64,000 bases of DNA from Hyphomicrobiales bacterium (GTDB taxonomy: Bacteria; Pseudomonadota; Alphaproteobacteria; Rhizobiales; Rhizobiaceae). The stretch covers positions 1-64,000 of the forward strand of contig UBQX01000019.1 in NCBI GenBank assembly GCA_900467685.1. Direction: 5' to 3'. This document shows, piece by piece, positions 28,216-37,160 of this stretch (its first letter is position 1; the number at the start of each line of letters is the position of its first letter). The position numbers and the translations under genes were made by a program. The notes beneath the pieces were generated by a model. It saw only the letters and a list, made by a program, of their open reading frames with translations. It was not told where the DNA came from and searched no databases.

Positions 28216-30075
28216 TCAATCCAGCGTATAAAGTGCCAGCAATCCGTAATCCCTGATCTCATGCATGCCAATGCCGCGCAGGCCCGTGGGAGAACGCGCG
28301 CCCGCCTGTGGCCCGATCAGAATCGCAGTCTGGTGCCGCTTGTTGGCTTCCTGCAGGCGTGCAGCCAGGTTTACGGCTTCGCCGTGGGCCGTATAGTCCA
28401 GCTTTCCCCCGATCCCCACCTCGCCCAGGATTGCAGGACCGGTTTCGACGCCGATCCGCGTCCTGCCGAATTCGACCGCAAGGAAAGCCGGGCGGCTCCG
28501 CATCTCTTCGGTTAGGGCGCGGATCTCGCCTGCGCAGGCAATGGCAATGTCGACGTGATTTTCGAGGTCCTCCGGCGCATTGAAGAGGGCGTGCACGGCA
28601 TCCCCCACCACCTTGTCAATCATCCCGCCGCGCTGCTCGATCAGTCCGTTCACCTCGGAGAAATAGGTATCGAGAAGCCCGACCAGCGTTTTCGGATCGA
28701 TACGGCGGGCGAGCGCCGAAAAGCCCTCGATGTCGGTAAAGAGGGCCGTGACCTCTCGTGCCTCGCCCGCCATGCGCGCCGTCTCCGGCGCATCGAGATA
28801 ACGGTCGACCACGCTTTTCGGCAGATATTGCCCAAACCGTGCGCGTGCCCGTCGTTCTGCCTCGCGCACGCGGGAATATTGCGAGGTCGTCACGACCGTC
28901 AGGATCGCCGCCAAAGCAAGGGAGGTCGAGAAGCCGTCGAGAAGCAGTCCGCTTGCCGCATAGACTGCGATCGTCAGGGCGCAGGTAACGCCTATGATCG
29001 CAAATCCCGCGGCAGCAAGGCCCACCGGGCGAAGGCGCGCTGCCGCGAGTGACAGGAGAACTCCCGCAAGGAGGACATAAAGCGCTTCGTAGCGCACCGT
29101 CCACGAGGCGCGCTGAGGCATTTGTCCCGTCAGGAGGCCGCGCGCCAGGTCGGCATGAATGTGAAGGCTCGGCTCCAGCGGCATCGAAGCTGTGGCCCTG
29201 AGCCCGCCGAAACTCGGCAGGCTGCTTCCCACGAAGACGATGCGACCGGAAATGCGGCCTGCCGCGACCGTTCCGCCCAGCACGTCCGCCGCCGAAACGG
29301 TTCGCGCCGATTGAATGTCGTGCTTCGACGCGATGAAGCGCAGATTGCCATCCTCTGTCAAGTCGAACGCCGAAGCCCCGACACGCAGCCGAGGTGGCTT
29401 TTCCTCAAGAATGGGTGGCATGGCCTTCAGCATGGCCAGCTGGATTGCGGCAAGGGCGAGCGTCGCATGGGCGCTGCCGCCGACAATGGCATAGGGCTGG
29501 ACGCGTCTCACGCGCGCATCCCCGTCGCCGATCAGGAATGTCCCGGCGGAGGCGCGGGCTTGTTCCAGAAAAGCCGGGCACGCGACCTCGACGCCATCCA
29601 CGAACCAGCCGGCTGGTAACGCGGCACCTCGCGCTGCAACAAGCGGCAGGCTCGGACCGCCGCCTATCCCCGGACGGTCGGAAACGAGGAAGCCCAAGGC
29701 CGTCGGCGCGCTACCGACTGCCTTTGCGAGATCGGCATTGGCGTTGCCGGACGAGCCGCAATCGGCGCTAAAGACGAGGTCGAAGGCGACTGCGGCGGGT
29801 TTCTGCGCGGCAATGGCGGTTGCAAGCCTTGCCGTCTCCGCCCTTGTCCAGGGCTTCCCATTGAGCGGCGCAAGCGCTGAACGATCGATATCGATGACGA
29901 GGATCCGCTCATCAGCGGTAATGCGCACCGCTTGTGTCACCGCGTCGAAGTAAAGCTCGCGCGGACCTTCCAGCAGGCTTTGCGGTACGAAGAAGACACC
30001 AAGCGCCACGACCACGGTTGTCCAGACCCCGAATCGGATCGGTTTCAAGGTCTTTTCTGCCCAGAAGCCCCGCAA
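28216..30075 (-). CDS. CHASE2-domain adenylate/guanylate cyclase (class III)
   Basis: 619 residues: an N-terminal membrane helix (about 15-31), a periplasmic CHASE2 sensor (about 35-320), three membrane helices (about 332-397) and a class III cyclase domain (about 440-610). Catalytic features include FTDIEGF with metal Asp448, K488 and D492 in IDKVVGDAVHALF, and YTAHGEAVNLAARL with the transition-state Asn and Arg. The Lys and Thr at purine-contact positions favour ATP, so cAMP is the expected product. The only sensible start is TTG, 6 bases after the crp-like stop, with GAGGA inside the end of that gene: translational coupling. It is probably the signal source for the regulator beside it. 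The CHASE2 ligand is unknown. Confidence 0.88.
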   Translation of the reverse strand: MRGFWAEKTLKPIRFGVWTTVVVALGVFFVPQSLLEGPRELYFDAVTQAVRITADERILVIDIDRSALAPLNGKPWTRAETARLATAIAAQKPAAVAFDLVFSADCGSSGNANADLAKAVGSAPTALGFLVSDRPGIGGGPSLPLVAARGAALPAGWFVDGVEVACPAFLEQARASAGTFLIGDGDARVRRVQPYAIVGGSAHATLALAAIQLAMLKAMPPILEEKPPRLRVGASAFDLTEDGNLRFIASKHDIQSARTVSAADVLGGTVAAGRISGRIVFVGSSLPSFGGLRATASMPLEPSLHIHADLARGLLTGQMPQRASWTVRYEALYVLLAGVLLSLAAARLRPVGLAAAGFAIIGVTCALTIAVYAASGLLLDGFSTSLALAAILTVVTTSQYSRVREAERRARARFGQYLPKSVVDRYLDAPETARMAGEAREVTALFTDIEGFSALARRIDPKTLVGLLDTYFSEVNGLIEQRGGMIDKVVGDAVHALFNAPEDLENHVDIAIACAGEIRALTEEMRSRPAFLAVEFGRTRIGVETGPAILGEVGIGGKLDYTAHGEAVNLAARLQEANKRHQTAILIGPQAGARSPTGLRGIGMHEIRDYGLLALYTLD

Positions 30076-30081
30076 GCCCGT

Positions 30082-30792
30082 TCAGTCCTCATCCGGTTCT
30101 GCAATGACGAGAAGTCGTTCCGTGTCGCAGTCGATCACGCTGCCCTTGCGGCGGATCGCACCCCGTTCCTCAAGGCTTACGATGGCGCGGTTGATCTTTG
30201 GCCGGCTGGCGCCAAGGATGCCGGCGATGTCGGTCTGGCTTAATGCCAGTTGCAGGCTGGCATTGTCGGGCAGTTCTTCGCCGTGGATCTGGCGCAACGT
30301 CGCCAGCAGGAAGCGCGCCACCCGCGCCTCCAGATCGTAGAGCGCAATCGTTTCAAGCTGATCGGTGGTCTCACGCAAGCGGCGGGTCAGATAGCGGATC
30401 ACGGCGCGCGCCGCCTCCGGATGCGCGTCCATCATGCCGAGAAAGTCGCGCTTCGAAATGACGTAGCCTTCGCTGGCGACGGCGGCGGTCGCATCGGCTG
30501 AACGCGTTTCTCCGTCCAGCAGTGCCATTTCGCCGAGGATCGTTCCCGGTTCCACATGGCGCAGAACAAGTTCCTTTCCCTGTTGTGTCACGAGCGAGAT
30601 GCGGATGCGGCCTGTCGCGAGCGCGATCATGAAGCCGCCTTCGTCGCCGCGCTGGAAAATGGAGCTGCCGGCGGGCCAGCTTCGGGCCACGGCAATATCG
30701 CCGACCAGTCCGATCAGGCTGTCGCCGAAATCCTCGAAAATCGGAAACGAGCGCCAGAATGCGGCGTGTTTCGGTGCCCCCGCCATGTCCAT
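30082..30792 (-). CDS. Crp/Fnr family transcriptional regulator (cyclic-nucleotide binding)
   Basis: 236 residues: a cyclic-nucleotide-binding beta-roll (about 15-130) and a C-terminal winged helix-turn-helix (LSQTDIAGILGASRPKINRAIVSLEERGAI). The phosphate-binding cassette GEMALLDGETRSA (87-99) keeps the E, R and S that hold cAMP in E. coli CRP, and no FNR-type cysteine cluster is present, so cAMP binding is likely. Two ATGs (30792, 30786) are possible; GGTGG precedes the second. A membrane cyclase gene follows 6 bases after its stop, suggesting that the pair forms one signalling circuit. Targets unknown. Confidence 0.88.
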   Translation of the reverse strand: MDMAGAPKHAAFWRSFPIFEDFGDSLIGLVGDIAVARSWPAGSSIFQRGDEGGFMIALATGRIRISLVTQQGKELVLRHVEPGTILGEMALLDGETRSADATAAVASEGYVISKRDFLGMMDAHPEAARAVIRYLTRRLRETTDQLETIALYDLEARVARFLLATLRQIHGEELPDNASLQLALSQTDIAGILGASRPKINRAIVSLEERGAIRRKGSVIDCDTERLLVIAEPDED

Positions 30793-30893
30793 GCCACCGT
30801 ATAACTTCCCCGCTGCAAGTGTGGCCGAGCCACGCGGTGCTTGCAACAGAAAAGACACAAATGCGCTGGATGTCACGCCGGCGCCGGGCAATC

Positions 30894-31127
30894 CTATCCG
30901 CGGGGTCCAAAGCTACCGGGAACCGGCGTGTTGCATGTGGATTTTGCGGATGAGGCGCAGGCTTCACGCAAGCGCAGTTGCCCCGGCGAGGGCTTCACGC
31001 CGATGGGCGCAAGGCTGCGTGTCTTTAAGGGGGCGGGCTGGAATGCAGATCCCGTTTCCTTCAGGGGGGCAAGACCAATCATGCCAGCGACGATGATCGA
31101 AAGAACAATAAGGGACATTCTTGTCAT
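30894..31127 (-). CDS. Possible small secreted protein (uncertain)
   Basis: A 77-codon frame beginning MTRMSLIVLSIIVAGMIGLA, which looks like a signal sequence, followed by a Pro/Arg-rich segment with two cysteines (ACASSAKSTCNTPVPG). GGATGCGCC precedes the ATG. I recognise no family. It fills part of an otherwise unexplained 620-bp gap between divergent genes, upstream of and on the same strand as the crp-like gene. Codon third positions are only moderately GC-rich, so it could be chance. Confidence 0.35.
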   Translation of the reverse strand: MTRMSLIVLSIIVAGMIGLAPLKETGSAFQPAPLKTRSLAPIGVKPSPGQLRLREACASSAKSTCNTPVPGSFGPRG

Positions 31128-31394
31128 GGCGCATCCAATCTTGAGCGCGTCCAGCAAAAGTGCGTCGGCGGTTTTGCGTTCGGACTGCGAAAGAACAATC
31201 AGACGGAGCAAAGGTGACCCGGTTTTTACCGGAGATGCTTTCGGCTCTTGTCGGTCCCAAAATGCACGACACCGGCGCGGATAGCTGTTCCTTCGGGAAC
31301 CGCTTCGTTGGGACAATTCCGCTGGAATTCGCAGGTAACCTTAACAGATCGCTTACTGCTTCACCGTACTGTCCCATATCACGACACGCCCCCA

Positions 31395-31405
31395 TTTTAG
31401 TGGAC
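31395..31405 (+). promoter_or_regulatory. 11-base leader motif shared with the gene at 40448
   Basis: TTTTAGTGGAC ends exactly 7 bases before the ATG. The same 11 bases occur at 40430-40440 with the same 7-base spacing to another start codon. It could be a shared core-promoter or translation signal; neither gene shows a good Shine-Dalgarno sequence. Confidence 0.35.
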
Positions 31406-31412
31406 ACTGCCA

Positions 31413-33908
31413 ATGAATATTGACGGCCTTCTCTCGCGCTTTCGAATCCAGACGAAGATATTCCTGATGGTTATCCCGTTTGTCCTCAGCATCCTGCTGG
31501 TAGGGGTCGTCAGTTTCTATTCCAACCAGATCCTGCGCGGACGTATTGAAATCTCCAATGTCGTCCTGCAGTCGATGAACGGTTACAAGCAGGTCTTCGC
31601 CAGCATCAGCGGCTTCCTGCGCGAGCCGGTGAAGGCGAATTTCGAAAAGGCAGCTTCAGACGTCGCGCAGCAGAAGGCGCGTCTCGCAGACGTCGTCGAG
31701 ACCCTCAAGGGGCAGGCGGATGTGACGCTGCTCGATCAGGCGCTGGTCCAGACGGGCAAGATCGCTGAAAACAACGACAAGCTCTGGAAGCTCGAGCAGC
31801 AGCGCACGGGCGTTCTTGCAGACATTACCAAGACGCTGGCTGCGATGACCGACGTCCAGTCCTCGGCCGGTAAGACCGTCTTCAAGATGGTGGCTGACGC
31901 AACGCGCGTGCAGAATGCCCAGAAGACGGCACTCAAGGCGAGCGTCGATCTCGACACGCAGGGCCGCAAGCTTTCCGACCTCCTTACCAAGCTTAACAAC
32001 ACGACCGATCAGACAGAGCGCCTGGCAGCCATCGATGCTGTCCGCGCCGATCCTGATCTCAACAGGCTTGCCGCCTCGCTGCCGGAAGATCAGAAGGATC
32101 TGGCCGTGAAGCTGAACGCGACCCTGAAGAAGCTGAAGGAAGACAATCAGGCGGGTCAGGGTGCAGCCAGCACCGCCGGCGCGGACCTTCTCTATTCGGC
32201 CGCCAAGCTTAACAAGATGGCCAGCAGCATGATGCGCACTGCCGTGATCGAGCTGACCAATGCCGACAAGAGCATCACGCTCGCCAACACGATGAGCCGC
32301 AAGATCACCGGGCTGACCACCACGCGCAGCACCATCGAGATCGGCATCGCCAAGCTGGCCGCAGCTCCGACGCAGGAGCAGGTTGCCGCTACGCGAGGCG
32401 ACATCTACCTCTTCGGCAAGACGCTGGACGACATCGGCGCGACGGCAGTCGACGATGCGACGCTGAAGAGCCTCGCCGACGGGATCAAGCCCGCGCTCGA
32501 CTCGTTCTCGGACAACGCCCAGGCGCTTCTCGACATCTATAACCGCAAGAACAGCGAGTTCTCCGATGCCGCCAACCAGATCGACCAGACCTGGGGCCTC
32601 CTGTCGCAGTTTGCCGATCAGCAGAAGGATGCGGCGAAGCAGGAGAGCGCTTCGGCCAACAGCATCGCCATCGGCGTCGTCATTGCCGGCATCGGCATTG
32701 CCATCGTTGCCGGCTTCGGTCTCATCCTGATCTTCCGCCGCCCGATCAGCCAGATCACCGCTGCGATGCGGCGCCTGGCCGAAGGTGTGCTCGACACGGC
32801 GATCCACGGCGACAAACGCAGCGACGAGATCGGCGACATGGCCCGCGCTCTGGGTATCTTCAAGGCCAACGCCCTCGAAAAGCTGCGCGTGGAAAACCTC
32901 AGCGAAGAGCAGCGCCTCGCCGCAGAAGCCGAACGCTTGCGCAACGATGCGGAAAAGCAGGCCAATCAGGAGCAGATCGACTTCGCCGTCCGTCAGCTCG
33001 CCCAGTCGCTGCGCCAGCTTTCCGATGGCGACCTGACTTGCGCCATCTCGACCCCCTTCAGCGGTGGCCTTGACCAGCTGCGCCAGGATTTCAACGGTTC
33101 GCTGGAACGTTTGAACGAAACCCTCGCGCAGATCAGGCAGGATGCCTACAATATCCAGGCCAATGGCAACGCCATGCGCGCTTCCGCCGACGAACTGTCG
33201 CGCCGGACTGAAACGCAGGCCGCTTCGCTCGAACAGACGGCCGCCGCCGTCGACGAAATCACCGTCACGGTTCGCCAGACGGCGAGCCGGGCAGGGGAAG
33301 CCAACGCGATCGTCAGCGATACCCGCAAGAACGCCGAAGCGTCGTCTGAAATCGTCGCGGACGCTGTCGATTCGATGACCCGGATCGAGGACGCCTCGCG
33401 CAAGATCGAGCAGATCATCGACGTGATCGAAGACATCGCCTTCCAGACCAACCTTCTGGCGCTCAATGCCGGCATTGAGGCCGCGCGTGCCGGCGAGGCA
33501 GGCAAGGGCTTTGCCGTTGTCGCGCAGGAGGTGCGCGAGCTGGCGCAGCGTTCCGCCGGCGCGGCCAACGAGATCAAGAGTCTGATCGATACCGCGACGC
33601 GCGAAGTTTCGACGGGTGTGCATCATGTGCAGCGCACCGGCGAGGCGCTTGGAACCATCTCCGAACGCATTGCCCAGCTCTACGAGCATGTCCAGATGAT
33701 CGCCCAGGCCGCGCAGGATCAGTCGGCAGGTCTGCAGGAGGTCAATACGGCGGTCAACCAGATGGACCAGATGACCCAGGCCAATGCCGCGATGGTCGAG
33801 GAAGCCAATGCCATGTCGCAGCAGCTCGCCCACGAAGGCGATCACCTGATGCAGCTGGTCAGCCAGTTCCGCCTGAACCACGAAGAGCGTCGCGCCTACG
33901 CAGCGTAA
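31413..33908 (+). CDS. Methyl-accepting chemotaxis protein with large periplasmic helical sensor
   Basis: 831 residues. A first membrane helix (about 16-37), an unusually long periplasmic region (about 40-412) rich in helix-forming residues, and a second membrane helix (about 415-440) are followed by HAMP, a linker and a second HAMP-like segment ([14 protein letters not shown]). The signalling hairpin, [40 protein letters not shown], starts near residue 672. It signals through CheW/CheA. No C-terminal CheR/CheB-binding pentapeptide is present (ends HEERRAYAA). The periplasmic domain has no sequence match I can name and is probably a helical bundle. A bidirectional terminator follows. Confidence 0.92.
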   Translation: MNIDGLLSRFRIQTKIFLMVIPFVLSILLVGVVSFYSNQILRGRIEISNVVLQSMNGYKQVFASISGFLREPVKANFEKAASDVAQQKARLADVVETLKGQADVTLLDQALVQTGKIAENNDKLWKLEQQRTGVLADITKTLAAMTDVQSSAGKTVFKMVADATRVQNAQKTALKASVDLDTQGRKLSDLLTKLNNTTDQTERLAAIDAVRADPDLNRLAASLPEDQKDLAVKLNATLKKLKEDNQAGQGAASTAGADLLYSAAKLNKMASSMMRTAVIELTNADKSITLANTMSRKITGLTTTRSTIEIGIAKLAAAPTQEQVAATRGDIYLFGKTLDDIGATAVDDATLKSLADGIKPALDSFSDNAQALLDIYNRKNSEFSDAANQIDQTWGLLSQFADQQKDAAKQESASANSIAIGVVIAGIGIAIVAGFGLILIFRRPISQITAAMRRLAEGVLDTAIHGDKRSDEIGDMARALGIFKANALEKLRVENLSEEQRLAAEAERLRNDAEKQANQEQIDFAVRQLAQSLRQLSDGDLTCAISTPFSGGLDQLRQDFNGSLERLNETLAQIRQDAYNIQANGNAMRASADELSRRTETQAASLEQTAAAVDEITVTVRQTASRAGEANAIVSDTRKNAEASSEIVADAVDSMTRIEDASRKIEQIIDVIEDIAFQTNLLALNAGIEAARAGEAGKGFAVVAQEVRELAQRSAGAANEIKSLIDTATREVSTGVHHVQRTGEALGTISERIAQLYEHVQMIAQAAQDQSAGLQEVNTAVNQMDQMTQANAAMVEEANAMSQQLAHEGDHLMQLVSQFRLNHEERRAYAA

Positions 33909-33933
33909 GGCTCACTGCCCACGCCGAAATGCA

Positions 33934-33959
33934 AAATGCCCGGGTCAGCCCGGGCATTT
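33934..33959. terminator. Terminator hairpin between mcp and fucU-like gene
   Basis: AAATGCCCGGG and CCCGGGCATTT form an 11-bp stem with a 4-base loop between two convergent genes. Short T-runs exist on both strands, so it can serve both transcripts. Confidence 0.75.
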
Positions 33960-33987
33960 CCGTTTCCAGTTTCGGCAAAATCCCCGA

Positions 33988-34416
33988 TCAGGGATAGATG
34001 ACGCCCTTGCGCAGGATGATGTTGCCGTAGAGGCGCGGTTCGCTGGTCTGCACGACGGTGTGGGCGGCGCGCACGCGGTTGTAGAAATCGGCCGGCGCCA
34101 GCGGCACGACTTGCCGCTTCGGCACGTGGCGGGCGCAGCAGGCAACCATCTCTTCATGCACGGGATCGAGGGCGCTCATGTCCCCGCGCGGAATGGCCCG
34201 GAAGATCGCCTCGGGCACGAAATCATCCACCGGCATCACGGAGAGAATGGCGTTCAACACCGGAATGACGCCATGACCATCCGTCCGCACCAGTCGGCGC
34301 GCATGCTCCAGTCCCGGGTAGTTGCCATCGACGATGGCGATTTCATCCGTGTGGCCCATCGCGCGCAGCGTGAACAGCAATTCCGGACTCAGGATGGGAT
34401 CAATCCCCTTCAGCAC
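33988..34416 (-). CDS. RbsD/FucU family sugar mutarotase
   Basis: 142 residues matching FucU-type pyranase/mutarotases: ILSPELLFTLRAMGHTDEIAIVDGNYPG at the N-terminus, carrying the conserved His of the AxMGHxDEI motif, and EPRLYGNIILRKGVI at the C-terminus. Such enzymes interconvert sugar anomers or pyranose/furanose forms in the cytoplasm. The start is GTG at 34416, behind AAGGAGTTATCCA and inside the last 17 bases of the ROK gene, so the two are translationally coupled. In this fructose locus it may prepare imported sugar for its kinase; the true substrate is unproven. Confidence 0.85.
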   Translation of the reverse strand: MLKGIDPILSPELLFTLRAMGHTDEIAIVDGNYPGLEHARRLVRTDGHGVIPVLNAILSVMPVDDFVPEAIFRAIPRGDMSALDPVHEEMVACCARHVPKRQVVPLAPADFYNRVRAAHTVVQTSEPRLYGNIILRKGVIYP

Positions 34417-35650
34417 TGGATAACTCCTTGAACAAAACAGTCTGGTCGGTGAGGTAGCGGGCAAAGAGTGGCAGGCTGGCAGCACCTATGGCGCGCGCCT
34501 GATCGCCGACCTTGCCCTCGATGATATCGGGCACGATGATGCCCTGCAGGTCGTAGCGCTGAAGGGCCGTGCGCGTCGCCGCCACCAGCCGGGTGCGCAC
34601 CCAGTCGGGGAAGCCGCCGTCGATAATGGCGGCGGGGAAGTCGATGATCGAGGCGGCCGCAATGATGGCCTGGGCAAGTGCTTCGGCGCTCATCGAAATC
34701 CAGCGTTCCAGCGGCTCACCCCAATCGGACCACCCGGCCGCCGAATACCAGAGCGCACGCGCGTCGATGCCGCGCTCCTTGAGCAGGCTCTCGAGCACGA
34801 AAATGGAGGCAACATCGATGAGCTGGCGCGGCCTGCCATGCTCGTCGCGCACGGGCAGCGGACCGATTGCGCCAGCGGTTCCCGTGCGTCCCGTAAACAC
34901 GGAGGAATTCAGAACAACGCCGCCGCCGATGAAGGTGCCAATGAAGTAGTAGACATAATCCGGATAGGCCTTGCCCTGTCCGAACATCAGCTCCGCGCCG
35001 CAGGCGCTGGTCGCATCATTCTGCAAATAGACCGGATATTGCGTGAGCGACTGAATTTCGGCGCGCAGGTCGAAATCGCGCCAGGCATCCATCTCGCCCT
35101 GCGGAGCACCCACGTTGTCAGCCCAGTTCCAGAGTTCGAACGGGGTAGCGACACCGATACCCGCCAGCCGCGACAATTGCTGCGGGGTCATCGAAGCCTC
35201 GAGCGCGGCAACGCTCTCCTGAACGAAAGCCAGGATTTCGCCTGGCGTCGGGTAGGCATAGATCCGGCGAAGCTTCGCCCGCACATTGCCCACGAAGTCC
35301 ATGAGGATCATGTCGGCGCTACGGCGGCCGATCTTGAGACCGAAGGCAAAGACACCCTCTGCATTGAGCGACATGGGTACGGACGGCTGGCCGACCTTGC
35401 CGCGAACCGGCTCTCCCTTGATGAGCAGGCCGTCTTTCTCAAGCGCGCGCATGATGACTGACACGGTCTGGGCCGACAGGCCCGAGGCGCGTGCGATATC
35501 GGCCTTGGACAGGGCCTCGTGACTTCGCACGAGTGACAGCACAAGCCTTTCGTTATAGGCTCTCACGCGCACCTGGTTTGCGCCCCCGGAAGGAATCACA
35601 ATCCGCGCGGCTTCGGTATCGCCCTGTTCTGGTGCTCTTTGGTTCGACAT
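34400..35650 (-). CDS. frcR: ROK family transcriptional regulator of the frc locus
   Basis: 416 residues: an N-terminal winged helix-turn-helix (LVRSHEALSKADIARASGLSAQTVSVIMRALEKDGLL) and a C-terminal ROK fold (GLKIGRRSADMILMDFVGN, GIGVATPFELWNWADNVG, YYFIGTFIGGGVVLN). The zinc-binding CxCGxxGC motif of ROK kinases is missing, so it should act as a sugar-sensing repressor, not a kinase. ATG 35650 follows GGAGGCATCGGC; a TTG 8 codons upstream is less likely. It diverges from frcB, the arrangement of FrcR in Sinorhizobium. The symbol rests on this context. Confidence 0.85.
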   Translation of the reverse strand: MSNQRAPEQGDTEAARIVIPSGGANQVRVRAYNERLVLSLVRSHEALSKADIARASGLSAQTVSVIMRALEKDGLLIKGEPVRGKVGQPSVPMSLNAEGVFAFGLKIGRRSADMILMDFVGNVRAKLRRIYAYPTPGEILAFVQESVAALEASMTPQQLSRLAGIGVATPFELWNWADNVGAPQGEMDAWRDFDLRAEIQSLTQYPVYLQNDATSACGAELMFGQGKAYPDYVYYFIGTFIGGGVVLNSSVFTGRTGTAGAIGPLPVRDEHGRPRQLIDVASIFVLESLLKERGIDARALWYSAAGWSDWGEPLERWISMSAEALAQAIIAAASIIDFPAAIIDGGFPDWVRTRLVAATRTALQRYDLQGIIVPDIIEGKVGDQARAIGAASLPLFARYLTDQTVLFKELSSAEGD

Positions 35651-35730
35651 GCCGATGCCTCCTCCCGTGGGCAAAATCAGCTTTCTCTAACGTGCCAGAG
35701 ATTTTTTAATAATTCAATTCGATTTATTTA

Positions 35731-35759
35731 TTGACAACCGCTTTTTTTAGCGTTTTGAT
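35731..35759 (+). promoter_or_regulatory. frcB promoter with embedded inverted repeat (likely FrcR operator)
   Basis: TTGACA (35731-35736), a 17-base spacer, then TTTGAT form a sigma-70-like promoter facing frcB. Within it, CGCT-TTTTTT-AGCG (35739-35752), extended by partly matching bases to 35736-35755, is an inverted repeat filling the spacer. This is where a ROK repressor would block RNA polymerase. Confidence 0.5.
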
Positions 35760-35863
35760 GGTCACCATCCCGCCCATGGATCGGCCAGGCCTCCTGCGGG
35801 ACCAGATTATGGCGGGGAGGCCATTCAACTGCCGTAAGGCACTTTGTTCTCGGGAGGAACAAT

Positions 35864-36889
35864 ATGAAAAAGCTCACGATTTCTGCTGCCGTTGGCGCAC
35901 TTGCGCTCGGCGTTGCCTTCAGCGCACCGGCCATGGCTGCCGGCACGTCCGCCTGCCTCATCACCAAGACCGACACGAACCCCTTCTTCGTCAAGATGAA
36001 GGAAGGCGCGACGGCCAAGGCAAAGGAACTCGGCGTCAACCTCAAGACCTATGCCGGCAAGATCGACGGCGACAGCGAAAGCCAGGTTGCAGCTATCGAA
36101 TCCTGCATTGCCGATGGCGCCAAGGGTATCCTGATCACCGCATCCGACACCAAGGCCATTGTTCCTTCGGTCAAGAAGGCCCGCGACGCCGGTCTCCTCG
36201 TTATCGCGCTCGACACGCCTCTTGAGCCGATCGACGCTGCCGACATGACGTTTGCCACCGACAACCTGCAGGCCGGCAAGCTCATCGGCCAGTGGGCCAA
36301 GGCAACGCTCGGCGACAAGGCTGCTTCGGCCAAGGTTGGCTTCCTCGACCTGACCCCGTCCCAGCCGTCCGTGGACGTCCTGCGCGACCAGGGCTTCATG
36401 ATCGGCTTCGGCATCGACCCGAAGGACCCGAACAAGATCGGCGACGAAGACGACAAGCGCATCGTCGGCCATGACGTCACCAACGGTAACGAAGAAGGCG
36501 GCCGCACCGCCATGGAAAACCTTCTCCAGAAGGATCCGGACATCAACGTGATCCACACGATCAACGAGCCGGCTGCTGTCGGCGCCTTCCAGGCCCTCAA
36601 GGCTGTTGGCAAGGAAAAGGACGTTCTGATCGTGTCGGTTGACGGCGGTTGCCCGGGCGTCAAGGCTGTACAGGACGGCCAGATCGGCGCGACCTCGCAG
36701 CAGTACCCGCTCCTGATGGCCTCCAAGGGCATCGAAGCCATTGCAGCCTTTGCCAAGGACGGCACCAAGCCGAAGGCAACGGACGGCAAGAACTTCTTCG
36801 ACACCGGCGTGAACCTCGTTACCGACAAGGCTGCCAAGGACGTTCCTTCGATCAGCGTCAAGGACGGTCTGGCCAAGTGCTGGGGCTGA
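35864..36889 (+). CDS. frcB: Fructose ABC transporter, periplasmic binding protein FrcB
   Basis: 341 residues, the same length as Sinorhizobium FrcB. The signal peptide [25 protein letters not shown] is followed by a periplasmic-binding-protein type 1 (ribose family) fold with [51 protein letters not shown] and [21 protein letters not shown] precedes the ATG. It is the first gene of frcBCA, and a hairpin with a T-tract follows it, typical of a binding protein made in excess. The family takes fructose, with ribose and mannose as weaker ligands; specificity is inferred from similarity and context. Confidence 0.9.
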   Translation: MKKLTISAAVGALALGVAFSAPAMAAGTSACLITKTDTNPFFVKMKEGATAKAKELGVNLKTYAGKIDGDSESQVAAIESCIADGAKGILITASDTKAIVPSVKKARDAGLLVIALDTPLEPIDAADMTFATDNLQAGKLIGQWAKATLGDKAASAKVGFLDLTPSQPSVDVLRDQGFMIGFGIDPKDPNKIGDEDDKRIVGHDVTNGNEEGGRTAMENLLQKDPDINVIHTINEPAAVGAFQALKAVGKEKDVLIVSVDGGCPGVKAVQDGQIGATSQQYPLLMASKGIEAIAAFAKDGTKPKATDGKNFFDTGVNLVTDKAAKDVPSISVKDGLAKCWG

Positions 36890-36924
36890 TGCCCGGCATT
36901 TGACGGCAAAGCAACGAAATGAAG

Positions 36925-36950
36925 AAAGGGCGGTTCCGGCCGCCCTTTTT
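36925..36950 (+). terminator. Attenuator-like terminator between frcB and frcC
   Basis: AAAGGGCGG and CCGCCCTTT form a 9-bp stem with a 6-base loop and a TTTTT tail. In the middle of an operon it should end part of the transcripts, giving more FrcB than FrcC/FrcA. Confidence 0.75.
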
Positions 36951-37160
36951 ATTAGAGCGGACCCAGCGGAGGCGCCCACCGTGGCTGCAGCCGGTGCCGC
37001 TCAAAAACAGATCAAGCAATTTTCCCGGAAGTGTGGCACGTTTTCATTTCCGGAATTGCTGATGAAAAGAGAGGGCGCGCATCCGTCTTGCCTGGCAAAC
37101 GTGGTGCATTCCCATAACAAGCGAAGACAGCTCCGGACAAAAAGGGGAGGATAATTCGCC

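Larger units (their letters stand above)
30793..31412. other. Long intergenic region between the crp-like gene and mcp
   Basis: This divergent 620-bp region must hold the promoters of the crp-cyclase pair (leftward) and the chemoreceptor (rightward). A short minus-strand reading frame with a signal-peptide-like start lies inside it. A GTTCC/GGAAC hairpin is at about 31288-31301. A near-CtrA half-site TTAAC is at 31341. No RNA gene is recognisable. Confidence 0.5.

Noticed and set aside
31656-33881. A 741-codon minus-strand frame antisense to the chemoreceptor
   Set aside because: Mirror frame of a GC-rich coding sequence; no start signal and no recognisable domain.
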